DNA of 64,000 nt from Armatimonadota bacterium. GTDB lineage: Bacteria; Armatimonadota; Fimbriimonadia; Fimbriimonadales; Fimbriimonadaceae. The stretch is from NCBI GenBank assembly GCA_025360125.1, contig JANYCU010000047.1, forward strand, positions 1 through 64,000, given 5' to 3'. The stretch's first letter is position 1; each line of letters begins with the position of its first letter. Below the pieces are notes generated by a model that saw only the letters and a list, made by a program, of their open reading frames with translations, had not been told where the DNA came from and ran no database searches. Position numbers and translations under genes: made by a program. Positions 34,104 to 42,666 of this stretch are shown here, in pieces.

Positions 34104-34423
34104 AATATAGCCCGTTTAGGGACGCAGAAGCATTCGTCGCCTTCGCCGGAATTGACCCCGTGCCCAACGACTCGGGAAAATTCAAAGGGCAAAGACACAT
34201 CTCGAAGAAAGGAGACATGACTTTAAGGACCTTGCGCTACCTCGCCGGGACGTCGGCGACCAGAACGAAAGCCTGGAAGCCAAGATATGAAAAGCTGCTC
34301 GCTAAAGGTAAAGAAAAGAAGCAAGCGATCGTTGCAATTGCCAGAAGGATCGCAATCACTCTCTACTCAGTTTATAAATTTAACTCGATGTTCGACATAA
34401 AGAGGATTGACAAGCAACTATAG
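34058..34423 (+). pseudogene. IS110 transposase, C-terminal part
   Basis: The -1 frame from GCT 34058 reads AGVGILTAGAALCSLEYSPF, then FVAFAGIDPVPNDSGK, HISKKGDMTLRTLRYLAG and a basic C-terminus, the Transposase_20 domain with its catalytic serine region. The annotated start at GTG 34160 would cut this domain. Together with 33519-34103 it makes a full-length transposase of about 300 residues broken by one indel. Confidence 0.85.
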
Positions 34424-34873
34424 AATCTCATCCGGTTTGGTCCTCACCGACTTCTCTCGCCCTCGCGCGCAGATGCCTTTTTGGCATCTGCTTCGCAGGG
34501 GACCTCAGAGAAGCATCTCGCTTCGCGAGGAAGTGATCTAGACCAGGAACGACACGTTTCATTGGTTGGATGGCTAGTCACTCCGAATCATACGTTCTTT
34601 CCACTTTTACCGACGTTCTCGGACGCTATCGACAGAACGAGACCTTCAGCGAGTGTCTGGTAAACGGAGTTGATTTAGGAATTACACTTCGACTTCTCAA
34701 TTCTTTGTTCGTCAATGACCATACTGAAATGTATAGCTTCTGTGATTGATTTCACAACACTATCATACGGGTATAAACGACCATTGACATAAATACTTTA
34801 TCCATCCTGACTGCCTGGAAACTTTTTTAACTATTGTCGATACACTTGTGTTATCATTTCATTTATAACGACA
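34424..34873. other. Non-coding region between IS110 and the cassette
   Basis: I see no gene. An 8-bp stem CAGATGCC/GGCATCTG with a T5 loop lies at 34470-34490 and a small CTCGC/GCGAG stem near 34527-34539. The last 130 nt are AT-rich and should contain the cassette promoter, but no clear -35/-10 pair stands out. Confidence 0.5.
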
Positions 34874-35242
34874 ATGAAGTCAAGAGCCAATGATGGACCG
34901 AAGATTGACATGCACTTTTGGCGAAAGAGCTTAAATTTTCTTGGAATGCTATACGCCATTGGAGTTTGTGCCTGGATTGGAATTCAAAGTTGGAACCTTT
35001 GGTATCGAGAGGAAGTTAGGCTTCTACTAATCTCCCGACAATCACAACAGCAAGATCTATCTTTAATTACGCTGGGCCAAGAAAGTTCTGGCGGACACTT
35101 CACATATTGTCCAGCAACTTCTCGCTTTGGGCGCGACATGCTCGCTCAAGTCAAGGCACCGGCGTCGGCGCCTCTGGTCCTAATTATTGATCCGCTTACT
35201 CGGGCTGGGGAGGGGGGGGGGCAGATCCACAGTCGTCACTGA
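34874..35242 (+). CDS. N-terminal fragment of VKOR/thioredoxin fusion protein (frameshifted at G10)
   Basis: A 122-residue frame with one membrane segment (LNFLGMLYAIGVCAWIGIQSW) and then a soluble part containing APLVLIIDP. It ends just past a run of ten G (35212-35221) in a low-complexity tail (GEGGGQIHSRH). With nine or twelve G the frame would join the next ORF and give one protein of about 442 residues, with the join reading AGEGGGRSTVVTDTAKI. The soluble part then looks like a small extracytoplasmic domain placed before the membrane domain. Confidence 0.7.
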   Translation: MKSRANDGPKIDMHFWRKSLNFLGMLYAIGVCAWIGIQSWNLWYREEVRLLLISRQSQQQDLSLITLGQESSGGHFTYCPATSRFGRDMLAQVKAPASAPLVLIIDPLTRAGEGGGQIHSRH

Positions 35243-36203
35243 CACAGCAAAGATTAAGCAGGAAATCTTGAGCCTAGTTGCTGGTAAAGCCCAACCGCAA
35301 AGTAAACTTCTAATCTTCGGCGTCCCGATCCTTGTGCTATGGCTGGGACTACTACTTCGAGCACCGAGGGTTGCCCCGATATTATTCGCAATATCAGTTG
35401 CAGCAATGTCAGCGAAGGTAACAACTCTATGTGTTGTGTGCGGTGAGGGCACCGGAATACCATTTTACGCGTCAATAGTAGCTTTGGTTTTAGGTTCGAT
35501 AGCACTTACCATAACTCAGATCGCTGCGAACCCGATAGGAATGCATTGCGCTCGAAGTCTTGCCCTTGTCCTGGCAATTGGGCAACTCGCCTTGCTCCTG
35601 ACTTATCCGACGAGTTCCTGCAATGCATGCATTGTAGCTTGGCTGGCGATTGGGCCATTGGCGATATCTTATAGCTGGGCCAATGATATCGCAGCAAAAT
35701 GGTCTGGTACCGCGATGAGGGTACTAATGGTCGCTTTGGCCATAGCTACCTTTTTTGCCTTAACAAACTTGTCTGGAAGCAGAGGCAATGGAACTTCCCT
35801 GAAATCAGATTCTCCAAGAAAGCACTTCTCGTCATTTGTCGGATCAAATGCAACTACTGGGCCATTAAAACTAATTGAAGACGATCAACATTCCGCCAAA
35901 CTTATTTGCCTTTCCCGTAACACGTGTGTACCATGCCAGGAAGCAAAAACATACTTTTCTGCGCTTCCAAATTTTCACATTCATTTTGTTGAGGTCCTAC
36001 CCCGGGGTTCGATGCAGAGGGTCGATTCGTCGCAATTTGTACCTTCACCTGATATTAGTATTCAAACCCCAACCTTCCTCGTTGTTGGGTCGGATGGAAT
36101 AATCTACAGTCAGACGAGCGGATGGTCAAATGAAGCGGATTGGAAGAAGGCGATTACACAAACACTAACGGATTCCCTGCAAATTGCAGAGATAGGAAAA
36201 TAG
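35187..36203 (+). CDS. VKOR-like membrane oxidoreductase fused to a thioredoxin-like domain (main fragment)
   Basis: This frame continues the protein begun at 34874 after the G10 tract; its nominal start in the G-rich stretch is probably artificial. It has several hydrophobic segments. Cysteine pairs CVVC, followed by GTGIPFYASIVALVLG, and SCNAC at the head of a later helix match the vitamin-K-epoxide-reductase arrangement, in which one pair meets the quinone and the other relays electrons. The C-terminal 110 residues form a thioredoxin-like domain with CVPC and TPTFLVVGSDG (cis-Pro). The fused protein would make disulfides outside the membrane. The cysteine-rich peptide gene begins 2 nt downstream. 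Confidence 0.75.
   Translation: MIRLLGLGRGGGRSTVVTDTAKIKQEILSLVAGKAQPQSKLLIFGVPILVLWLGLLLRAPRVAPILFAISVAAMSAKVTTLCVVCGEGTGIPFYASIVALVLGSIALTITQIAANPIGMHCARSLALVLAIGQLALLLTYPTSSCNACIVAWLAIGPLAISYSWANDIAAKWSGTAMRVLMVALAIATFFALTNLSGSRGNGTSLKSDSPRKHFSSFVGSNATTGPLKLIEDDQHSAKLICLSRNTCVPCQEAKTYFSALPNFHIHFVEVLPRGSMQRVDSSQFVPSPDISIQTPTFLVVGSDGIIYSQTSGWSNEADWKKAITQTLTDSLQIAEIGK
35212..35221 (+). repeat. Poly-G tract (G10) interrupting the VKOR/thioredoxin gene
   Basis: Ten consecutive G, preceded by GGGGA. It is the exact point where the reading frame is lost, and loss of one G would restore it. This is either a slipped-strand phase-variation site or a homopolymer miscount. Confidence 0.9.
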
Positions 36204-36204
36204 A

Positions 36205-36510
36205 ATGAAAAAACTCATGATTGTTATGGCAACCCTGGCAACGGTAGCTAGTTTTGCAACTTCGCCATGTTCTGGTGGGGACTTTGGTGGTAGACGGGCA
36301 ACCCAACATTGCGTTGATGAGACCGACGACTGTAGCACAACGCACCTACTTTACTGGGAACAAGCTTCTTGTGACTGGTGGTGCTGCCCAACAGGCGTTT
36401 ACATGGTCAATAACTGCGGGACCTTTGCCCCCACCGGGCAGTGCTGTGATCCATCAGATACTGGTCTATACCACATGGTTAGCCCGAACCCACTTTCTTG
36501 TGCCCCTTAG
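36205..36510 (+). CDS. Secreted cysteine-rich peptide (10 Cys)
   Basis: A 101-residue precursor with a signal peptide (MKKLMIVMATLATVASFA) and a mature part of about 80 residues containing ten cysteines, including the doublets WWCCP and QCCDP. The even number and spacing suggest a compact disulfide-bonded protein. It matches no family I know. It starts 2 nt after the disulfide-forming VKOR/thioredoxin gene and precedes a membrane protein and a pilin-like protein, so it is the likely substrate of the first gene. A structural, adhesive or bacteriocin-like role are all possible; none is shown by the sequence. Confidence 0.72.
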   Translation: MKKLMIVMATLATVASFATSPCSGGDFGGRRATQHCVDETDDCSTTHLLYWEQASCDWWCCPTGVYMVNNCGTFAPTGQCCDPSDTGLYHMVSPNPLSCAP

Positions 36511-36522
36511 TAAAGGTAGTTG

Positions 36523-37014
36523 ATGAAAAGCAAGGTGCTCAACTCAATTTTGCAATCTGCCGCTTGTGCCGCAAGCGTACTTGTGTGCGCAATGGTTTGC
36601 AACACAGTGTTTAGCACCTTGCTTCGGCTCCTGGGCGTATTGGGCCATAATCGGCTCAGGGGCGACATACCCCATTCGATCTTCGAACAATATTTGATTA
36701 CATTTTGGTATGATTTGTTGGATTCGAGAGAATTCGGATTTCTAGTCACTCCAATTATTTGGCTGATATTCATGTTCTTGAACCGGTCATTCAAGTTGTA
36801 TAGAATTTTGAGTTGGGTTGTTGTAAGCATCGTTGCCTATCAATTCATGATCCCTGGCGGTTTGCCCGCTTTGCTGACAAGAAAGCATGGTGGATATTGG
36901 ATTTTGATTTTTAATGGATTGGCATGCGGGCTACTGTTTCCAAAAGTTGAACAATTTTTGACATACTTCTTCAAGACTTTAAACCAAACAAGATTGTTTG
37001 AGGAATCCAAATGA
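36523..37014 (+). CDS. Hypothetical multi-pass membrane protein
   Basis: A 163-residue protein with about four hydrophobic segments (around residues 12-38, 70-90, 97-113 and 125-145) and no recognised family. It has two cysteines in its first helix (AACAASVLVCAMVC region) that could sit close to the periplasmic face. ATG 36523 was chosen over TTG 36520. It lies 12 nt after the cysteine-rich peptide gene and overlaps the pilin-like gene by 4 nt, so it belongs to the cassette; a role in exporting or anchoring its neighbours is only a guess. Confidence 0.65.
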   Translation: MKSKVLNSILQSAACAASVLVCAMVCNTVFSTLLRLLGVLGHNRLRGDIPHSIFEQYLITFWYDLLDSREFGFLVTPIIWLIFMFLNRSFKLYRILSWVVVSIVAYQFMIPGGLPALLTRKHGGYWILIFNGLACGLLFPKVEQFLTYFFKTLNQTRLFEESK

Positions 37015-37625
37015 AAAACAAAGGCATAACACTGCTTGAAATAATGATCGTGATTGTGATCATATCGATTCTGTCTGCACAACTTTTCCCGTTAATTGGC
37101 CAAGCGAAGAAGCGAGCCAAGGCAGTTACTGATATTACTAACATGAGGCAACTTTATGCTGCTGTTTGTATGTATGAATCCGATTCAGATGACAGGTCGC
37201 CAGCCTTTTTACCTCTGACGGCTGGTTACACTGGTAGCGTGGAAGTGTTTAAATCGATTCTCGACCCCAGAAAGCAGAACTCGACTAAGCAAGGATGGAA
37301 TTCGCCCCCTTGTGCTCCTCCAAATACCTTTGACCGAAGTTATTATCGCATTAGCTATCCATATTTACGGTCATTTAAGGATGATGATGAATCTAGTTAC
37401 ATAGTATTACGTCAGGATGCAAAAGTGGGAATGCTCGCCTCCCCTTGGGTTGGAGATATATCTCAATGGATGGGTAATTCGTACGACGACTCTGAGTATG
37501 GGCCAGTAATGCGAGGGGCTATCTTTAGGACAAACATGGACGGATCCCTTTATGTCTTGCCAAAGAGAAAATTTGAAGATTGTCTGTGCGCTTGTAAAGA
37601 GGATTTATTTTCTACTTCGAAGTAG
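37011..37625 (+). CDS. Type IV pilin-like protein
   Basis: A 204-residue protein with a prepilin signal: KNKG then ITLLEIMIVIVIISILSAQ, that is a basic leader, Gly at the cleavage point, Glu5 and a long hydrophobic helix, with Ile in place of the usual Phe at +1. The rest resembles the DUF1559/H-X9-DG-type pseudopilins of planctomycetes and related phyla (TDITNMRQLYAAVCMYESDSDDRSP, FRTNMDGSLYVLP). A late CLCACKED adds three cysteines, which fits the disulfide theme of the cassette. Prepilin peptidase and assembly genes are not in the window. Confidence 0.82.
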   Translation: MKNKGITLLEIMIVIVIISILSAQLFPLIGQAKKRAKAVTDITNMRQLYAAVCMYESDSDDRSPAFLPLTAGYTGSVEVFKSILDPRKQNSTKQGWNSPPCAPPNTFDRSYYRISYPYLRSFKDDDESSYIVLRQDAKVGMLASPWVGDISQWMGNSYDDSEYGPVMRGAIFRTNMDGSLYVLPKRKFEDCLCACKEDLFSTSK

Positions 37626-37767
37626 ATTTAATCCCAATCAATCTGGTTTGGACTGCAAGCCAATCGAATTCGCCCGCATGTCAATGTGCCCGTGATTCTT
37701 CCGTCTGATTTTTCGACTTAAACTTATCAGGACTGTCCATTCCAAGTCATAATGGTTAGACACCAGG

Positions 37768-39687
37768 ATGGTCTTAGCCACTTTCGCTTTTGGCTTGCAA
37801 ATGATGTTGCGCCCGGCACCGATTTTCGCCGATCATATGGTGCTACCCCGAGACATGTCGGTGCCCGTATTTGGCCTCGGAATCCCCGGCAAAACCGTTG
37901 AGGTTCAATTTGAAGGCTTTCGATCGCAAACGGTTGTGAAACCCGAAGGGGTTTGGCGCCTTAAGCTCCCACGCCACGCGGCTGGCGGTCCGTATGTGAT
38001 GCGCATCAAGTCCGCAGGTCAAGAAACCGTTATTTCGGATATCCAAATGGGAGACGTTTGGCTTTTGAGCGGGCAAAGCAATATCGAGTGGCCCGTTTCG
38101 CGGAGCAAAGAAGTCGACAAAATGCGAGCCGAAGTTGACCCAAACATTCGTCTTTTTCGGGTGGTGCGGCAGAGCACCGAGGCTCCGGTTCGCGAGATTC
38201 GAGGCAACTGGACGGTTGGGTCGAAGCAATCGGTCGGAAACTGGTCGGGAATTGGCCTTGCCTTTGCCATCGAATTGCGCAAACAAGCCAAAGTGCCAAT
38301 CGGCCTGATTCAGGCCACATGGGGCGGAACTCGGATTGAAGCTTGGATGAGCGAGAAATCGCTTGAATCGGACAAGCGGCTGAAACCGCTGATGGACGAA
38401 TATTTGGGAAATCTTTCTGGCTTTCAGGTCCGTTTGGATAAATGGCAGGCAGAAGCCAACGTTTGGGATGCCCTCAACGAGAAGAAGGACCCGGGCAATG
38501 CGGGATTCGACAAGGGTTGGCATAAGCCGGAATTTAACGACAAAGATTGGGCCGACATGTCGCTTCCCGAGCCCTGGGAACAGGACGAGTCGAAGGATGT
38601 TGACGGGGCTAGTTGGTACCGATATCACTTCCAGCTTCCGGTTGATTGGAAAGGCAAAGGCTTGCGGATTGAGCTTGGGTTCGTTGGCAACGACGACATG
38701 ACCTACATCAACGGCCTCAAAATTGGCGGAGCGTTTGGTAAAGACAAACCACGGGCGTATTACGTTGGCCCGGGCGTGGTTCACGAGGGAGAAAACGTCA
38801 TCGCGGTTCGAGTTTGGAATCGTTCGGGCGAGGGCGGAATCCTTGGTCCCAACCTACGCCTTGGTCCGGTGGATGGCGGAGCCTACATGGACCTTGCTAC
38901 GACTTGGAAAACGAAGAACGAATTGGTGATTGAGCCACCGATCGACGAAGCGAAAAAACGTCCTTTGCGTCCGATGGGGCCGGGTGACCGCAACGCGCCA
39001 GCAGGGGCTTTTTCCGGCATGATTTCTCCCTTGATTCCGTTTGGGATTAAGGGGATTGTTTGGTACCAAGGCGAAGGCAATGTTGGCCAAGCCGAAGAGT
39101 ATCGGACCGCTTTTCCAACTTTGATCAAGGATTGGCGAGAGCGATGGAAGAACCCGGAGCTTCCCTTCTTTTTCGTTCAACTTCCGGGCTTTGCCCGGGC
39201 GGTTGAGCCCAAGAAATCCGAGTGGGCCGAGATGCGGGAGGCTCAGTTATCGGGACTGAATTTGCCGTACGTTAGCATGGTTGTCAGTATTGATCAGCAG
39301 GATCCAGATACGATTCACCCGATCAAGAAGTATGAGATTGGCAAGCGCCTGGCGGGCCTCGCGGCGGCGCAAGTTTACGAGCGCGGAAATTACGCGTTTA
39401 GCCCGATTATTAGCTCGATCAAATTAAGCGGTCCAACGGCTCGGATTGTTTTCCAGAATGCTTATCGGGGCTTGAAGACATCGGATGGCGGTCCCGTTAG
39501 GGGGTTCGAAGTCATGGACTCGGGCGGGGGTTGGCATGCGGCACAAGTGGCGATTTTGACCCCCTCAGTCACGGTTTCGGCGGTCGGGATTGGCGTGATC
39601 AAGGGCGTCCGGTACTGCTGGGCAGACAACCCGAGCGGAAACCTCGTCAACAGCGCGGGGCTACCGGCAACGCCGTTTATGCGGTAG
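37768..39687 (+). CDS. Sialate O-acetylesterase-like SGNH hydrolase
   Basis: A 639-residue exported enzyme (short hydrophobic start MVLATFAFGLQMML) of the family that removes O-acetyl groups from sialic acids and other sugars. The catalytic serine is in LLSGQSNIEWPV (about residue 103), the GxND-like block is IQATWGGTRIEAW, and Asp/His are in DPDTIHPIKKYEIG (about 512-525). Residues about 250-370 form an inserted beta-sandwich with WYRYHFQLP and VWNRSGEGGILGP, usual in long bacterial members. Its stop directly abuts that of the convergent PhoPQ-related gene. Confidence 0.92.
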   Translation: MVLATFAFGLQMMLRPAPIFADHMVLPRDMSVPVFGLGIPGKTVEVQFEGFRSQTVVKPEGVWRLKLPRHAAGGPYVMRIKSAGQETVISDIQMGDVWLLSGQSNIEWPVSRSKEVDKMRAEVDPNIRLFRVVRQSTEAPVREIRGNWTVGSKQSVGNWSGIGLAFAIELRKQAKVPIGLIQATWGGTRIEAWMSEKSLESDKRLKPLMDEYLGNLSGFQVRLDKWQAEANVWDALNEKKDPGNAGFDKGWHKPEFNDKDWADMSLPEPWEQDESKDVDGASWYRYHFQLPVDWKGKGLRIELGFVGNDDMTYINGLKIGGAFGKDKPRAYYVGPGVVHEGENVIAVRVWNRSGEGGILGPNLRLGPVDGGAYMDLATTWKTKNELVIEPPIDEAKKRPLRPMGPGDRNAPAGAFSGMISPLIPFGIKGIVWYQGEGNVGQAEEYRTAFPTLIKDWRERWKNPELPFFFVQLPGFARAVEPKKSEWAEMREAQLSGLNLPYVSMVVSIDQQDPDTIHPIKKYEIGKRLAGLAAAQVYERGNYAFSPIISSIKLSGPTARIVFQNAYRGLKTSDGGPVRGFEVMDSGGGWHAAQVAILTPSVTVSAVGIGVIKGVRYCWADNPSGNLVNSAGLPATPFMR

Positions 39688-40989
39688 CTATTCTTCCTTG
39701 TCGATGACTTGGACGGGGCTACTTAGGCTAAAGATCCGACCGTTGACCGAGTACTTTGCTTCGACAAATACCGCGTGGAACAGGTTCGGATTGGTATCGA
39801 TTTTGAGGATATCGGACTTTGCTTTCTTGAATTCCTTCCACTTCGATGCCCGGAAGTCTTTGGTGTCGCTCTCGGCTTGCCAAATCGAGACACCGGCGGG
39901 AGCACCAGAGCCGCCATCGAGGTTAAAGCTGACAGTATGTTCGCGTTTATCGGTGGACATTTTGGCGTCTAAAACTGGAAGTTTAAACTGACCTGCGACG
40001 GATCGCGCGAATGCGCCGACTGTGTTCACCACACGGATTTTGTCTTCGAGTCCGTGACCCGAATTCGGTACTTCGAGCAGCCACTTCGGCTGGTGCAAAT
40101 CGTTCCAAAAGACGGAGGTTGAATCGACCGTCCAATAAGGATCGTTGGTTCCGTTGACGATGAGGGTCGGCATTCGATATCGGTCACGATAGGAGAACGG
40201 ATCAACCATCGCCATGAGGTCTTGGCCCGTTTTAGTTTCGAGTTGGGCTTGGAGTCCACGTCGGGTGTAGTCGGCGATCTGGTCGCTATATTTGCCCCAA
40301 TCGGCCAGTTGTTTGGGCATTTGGGCATCAAATTTGAGGTTAGGGAACACCATCGGCGCGATTCCGGCGATCCGACGATCGCCCGAGGCGGCGGTCAGCC
40401 AGGTGGTCCAACCGCGCTTACTCGCGCCCGTCACGACAAATTTGTCGAACTGCATTTGATTTTGCCGGGCAATTTTCTGGACGACGTTCATTGCCACGAT
40501 GGCGGATTTGGTCATAGGGAAGAGGAGCGGCCACGTGTCATCCTTGGTTTCGAGGTACTTACCGAACGTGTGGGCAATGAGGTCATCTTCCTTCATTTCC
40601 CAAAGTGGCTGATTGGGAATATTGAAGAGCATCGCGATTGGCATTCCGGTGGCCGCCGATAGCAAGCTCAGTTCGGAGTAATCACCCTTGAACGGTCCAT
40701 CGCCCGTGATGTACAGGATCGCGGTGTGAATTTTCTCGGCTCCTTTCGGCACCAGAAGGAGCACTTTATGACTCCAAAGAGTGTTGTGCCATTTCTGACT
40801 ACAAAACTCAATTTCGTACGTCATGCCATTTTTCGTCACTTTCGTCTCTGGAAGACCCCGCTCGGGGGCGTTCAGGAACCTATCCAGGGGCGTTTGGGGA
40901 CCTAAAAGTAAGTGAGAAAGGAGTGCTAATTCAACAACCACGCATAAGTAGACGTGCAAAAACCCAATTAAATTTACATTTCCCGGCAT
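39688..40989 (-). CDS. PhoPQ-activated pathogenicity-related family hydrolase
   Basis: A 433-residue alpha/beta-hydrolase of the PqaA-like family. The nucleophile is in VVTGASKRGWTTWL, with Asp in IVNGTNDPYWTVDS and His in VPNSGHGLEDK; TGDGPFKGDYSE and WPLLFPMTKSAI are also family-typical. The C-terminal 100 residues are a beta domain. The name comes from a Salmonella gene; the biochemical role is unknown and this occurrence does not imply pathogenicity. ATG 40989 (MPGNVNLIGFLHVYLC) gives a signal peptide and was chosen over 41031. Confidence 0.88.
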   Translation of the reverse strand: MPGNVNLIGFLHVYLCVVVELALLSHLLLGPQTPLDRFLNAPERGLPETKVTKNGMTYEIEFCSQKWHNTLWSHKVLLLVPKGAEKIHTAILYITGDGPFKGDYSELSLLSAATGMPIAMLFNIPNQPLWEMKEDDLIAHTFGKYLETKDDTWPLLFPMTKSAIVAMNVVQKIARQNQMQFDKFVVTGASKRGWTTWLTAASGDRRIAGIAPMVFPNLKFDAQMPKQLADWGKYSDQIADYTRRGLQAQLETKTGQDLMAMVDPFSYRDRYRMPTLIVNGTNDPYWTVDSTSVFWNDLHQPKWLLEVPNSGHGLEDKIRVVNTVGAFARSVAGQFKLPVLDAKMSTDKREHTVSFNLDGGSGAPAGVSIWQAESDTKDFRASKWKEFKKAKSDILKIDTNPNLFHAVFVEAKYSVNGRIFSLSSPVQVIDKEE

Positions 40990-41085
40990 TCTCAGGGCGT
41001 TTTTGCTTGACAATAGAAGGGATCGGTGCAAAAATACAGCATCGGTTATGCTGTCTTACGATAGCAGGATCAGGAATTAAGGGGA

Positions 41086-42513
41086 ATGTTAAATCGCTAC
41101 ACAAGCATCAAACGAACGATGGCTCTGGCTGGGGTCGCTGCGTTAAGCGCAGGATCGTTCGCATTTATGCTCGATACGAATATCGTTATCGAGCGGGCTC
41201 TGAACAGCCCAACACTTACCGTGAAATACGATGGCGCTAGCGCTTCATTGGTCGAGCTTCGCATCAATGGCATTAGCTTGGCAACCAAAGCGGTCAGTGC
41301 TGCTACCAACAAAGGTGAAACCAATTTTGCACTGACAATGTCAGACCTCAAGGATGGCGAGAACGACGTCGAAGTCCGATTGTACGACAAGACTGGCAAA
41401 GTCATTGGAAGCCAAAAGCAGAAGATGACCACCGATCCGGATACGAAAGGTCCGGTTTATATTTCGGGTCCACGTCAAGGCTCCACAGTCCAAGGCGTCA
41501 CCGAGATCAAGCTTGGCTTTGGTAAAGAATTAAAGAGTGTTTGGGTCAGCTTCTTTGTTGACGGCGATCACCGAGACATTACCAATACACCACCTTACGC
41601 TTACACTTGGGATACTCAACGAGAATCCAATGGTTGGCACACCGTCGAAGCTTGGGCTGTTGATGGAGACACCAACACATTTAAGTCCAAACAAGTTCGA
41701 GTGTTTGTCAACAATCCTGGTGGACGAACTGAGCGACACAACCTTGGCACTCCTGAAGAAGCTCCGAAGACAACTCCTGAGCCTCCAAAGAATCCGGCTA
41801 AAACCACAGAAGTGGCGCCTCCGGTTAAAGAGCCAATCAAAACAACGAAGGTTGTCAATACAAAGATTAACAGCGTCAAGGCCGTTCTTCCTGCCGTCAC
41901 AAAAGGCAGCGCAACGGCAACTGTTTTGGCCGCGAAGGTCAGCAAGATGGCTCCTGCATCACTCGGCGCACCAGTTGCAATGGGTCCTCAAGATATGACT
42001 CCAACCGGAACTCGAGTTGCTGGCGTTTCTCATGAAACGAAGTCAACAACTCCAACGAAAGTCGCTTCCGTCAAGAGCTTTAGCAGCAAGGTTCCTAACT
42101 ATGCTTTCGAAGCCGCTGGTAAAGCCCTCAGCATTGAGAAAGGCACCCGACTCAACGGCGTGACATCATTCAACGTGTTGTATAACGGTTCCTATGTCGA
42201 ATTCGACGTTCAACCACGAGTTGACGACGGAATTCCGATGACTCCTTTCCGACACTTGATGGAGAAATCAGGCGGTAAGGTTTCTTGGCTCAACAGCGAT
42301 AAGTCAGTTAATGCGACTTCCGACGGAAAGAGCATTTGGTTCAAAGTTGGCGACAGCACCGCTAAAGTCAACAACATGCCGTTCACCCTCGAACTGGCTC
42401 CTTACATCGATCGAGGCCGAACAATTGTTCCGCTTAGCTTCATGAAGGATGCCCTGGATGTCAACATCCAGTTCGACCCAGCAACGGGCCACGTTCTCAT
42501 CACCAAGAAATAA
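41086..42513 (+). CDS. Exported stalk-domain (copper amine oxidase N-terminal-like) protein
   Basis: A 475-residue exported protein (signal about 1-27). Residues about 40-120 and 125-215 are Ig-like (DGENDVEVRLYDKTG, then WVSFFVDGDHRDITNTPPYAYTWD, HTVEAWAVDGD). Residues 225-340 form a low-complexity linker rich in Pro, Thr and Lys. The C-terminal 130 residues match the copper amine oxidase N-terminal-like fold (VDDGIPMTPFRHLMEKSGGKVSW, IVPLSFMKDALDVNIQFD), common in Fimbriimonadia and Firmicutes surface proteins. Likely a cell-envelope structural or carbohydrate-binding protein. A strong terminator follows. Confidence 0.85.
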   Translation: MLNRYTSIKRTMALAGVAALSAGSFAFMLDTNIVIERALNSPTLTVKYDGASASLVELRINGISLATKAVSAATNKGETNFALTMSDLKDGENDVEVRLYDKTGKVIGSQKQKMTTDPDTKGPVYISGPRQGSTVQGVTEIKLGFGKELKSVWVSFFVDGDHRDITNTPPYAYTWDTQRESNGWHTVEAWAVDGDTNTFKSKQVRVFVNNPGGRTERHNLGTPEEAPKTTPEPPKNPAKTTEVAPPVKEPIKTTKVVNTKINSVKAVLPAVTKGSATATVLAAKVSKMAPASLGAPVAMGPQDMTPTGTRVAGVSHETKSTTPTKVASVKSFSSKVPNYAFEAAGKALSIEKGTRLNGVTSFNVLYNGSYVEFDVQPRVDDGIPMTPFRHLMEKSGGKVSWLNSDKSVNATSDGKSIWFKVGDSTAKVNNMPFTLELAPYIDRGRTIVPLSFMKDALDVNIQFDPATGHVLITKK

Positions 42514-42536
42514 GCCAGCCAGCTTAACTTCCCCAA

Positions 42537-42571
42537 ATAGGGCCCGCATTCACTGCGGGCCCTATTTTTTT
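42537..42571 (+). terminator. Rho-independent terminator after the stalk-domain gene
   Basis: A 12-bp perfect stem (42537-42548 with 42554-42565; core GGGCCCGCA/TGCGGGCCC), 5-nt loop, then a run of seven T. It lies 24 nt after the stop codon. Confidence 0.95.
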
Positions 42572-42666
42572 AACTCTTGCGTGCGGATTTCCCTTCATTT
42601 GTACGGGTGTCTTCCCGATAACTAAAGTAATTCCGCAGAATTGCGGGGTTGAACTAGGGAAAAACC

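Larger units (their letters stand above)
33292..34440 (+). mobile_element. Decayed IS110-family insertion sequence
   Basis: An IS110-type transposase in two frames, with about 230 nt of non-coding sequence before it. The ends are not defined because this group often lacks inverted repeats and makes no target duplication; the limits given are approximate. It separates the ECF42 operon from the AT-richer VKOR/cysteine-rich cassette, which supports horizontal acquisition in this area. Confidence 0.75.

Noticed and set aside
34481-34663. 60-codon ORF after IS110
   Set aside because: No ribosome-binding site or recognisable composition; it crosses an inverted repeat and is probably chance.
39688-40989. 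Virulence factor, from the name PhoPQ-activated pathogenicity-related
   Set aside because: The name is inherited from one Salmonella gene; here it is an alpha/beta-hydrolase in an environmental-type genome with no virulence context.
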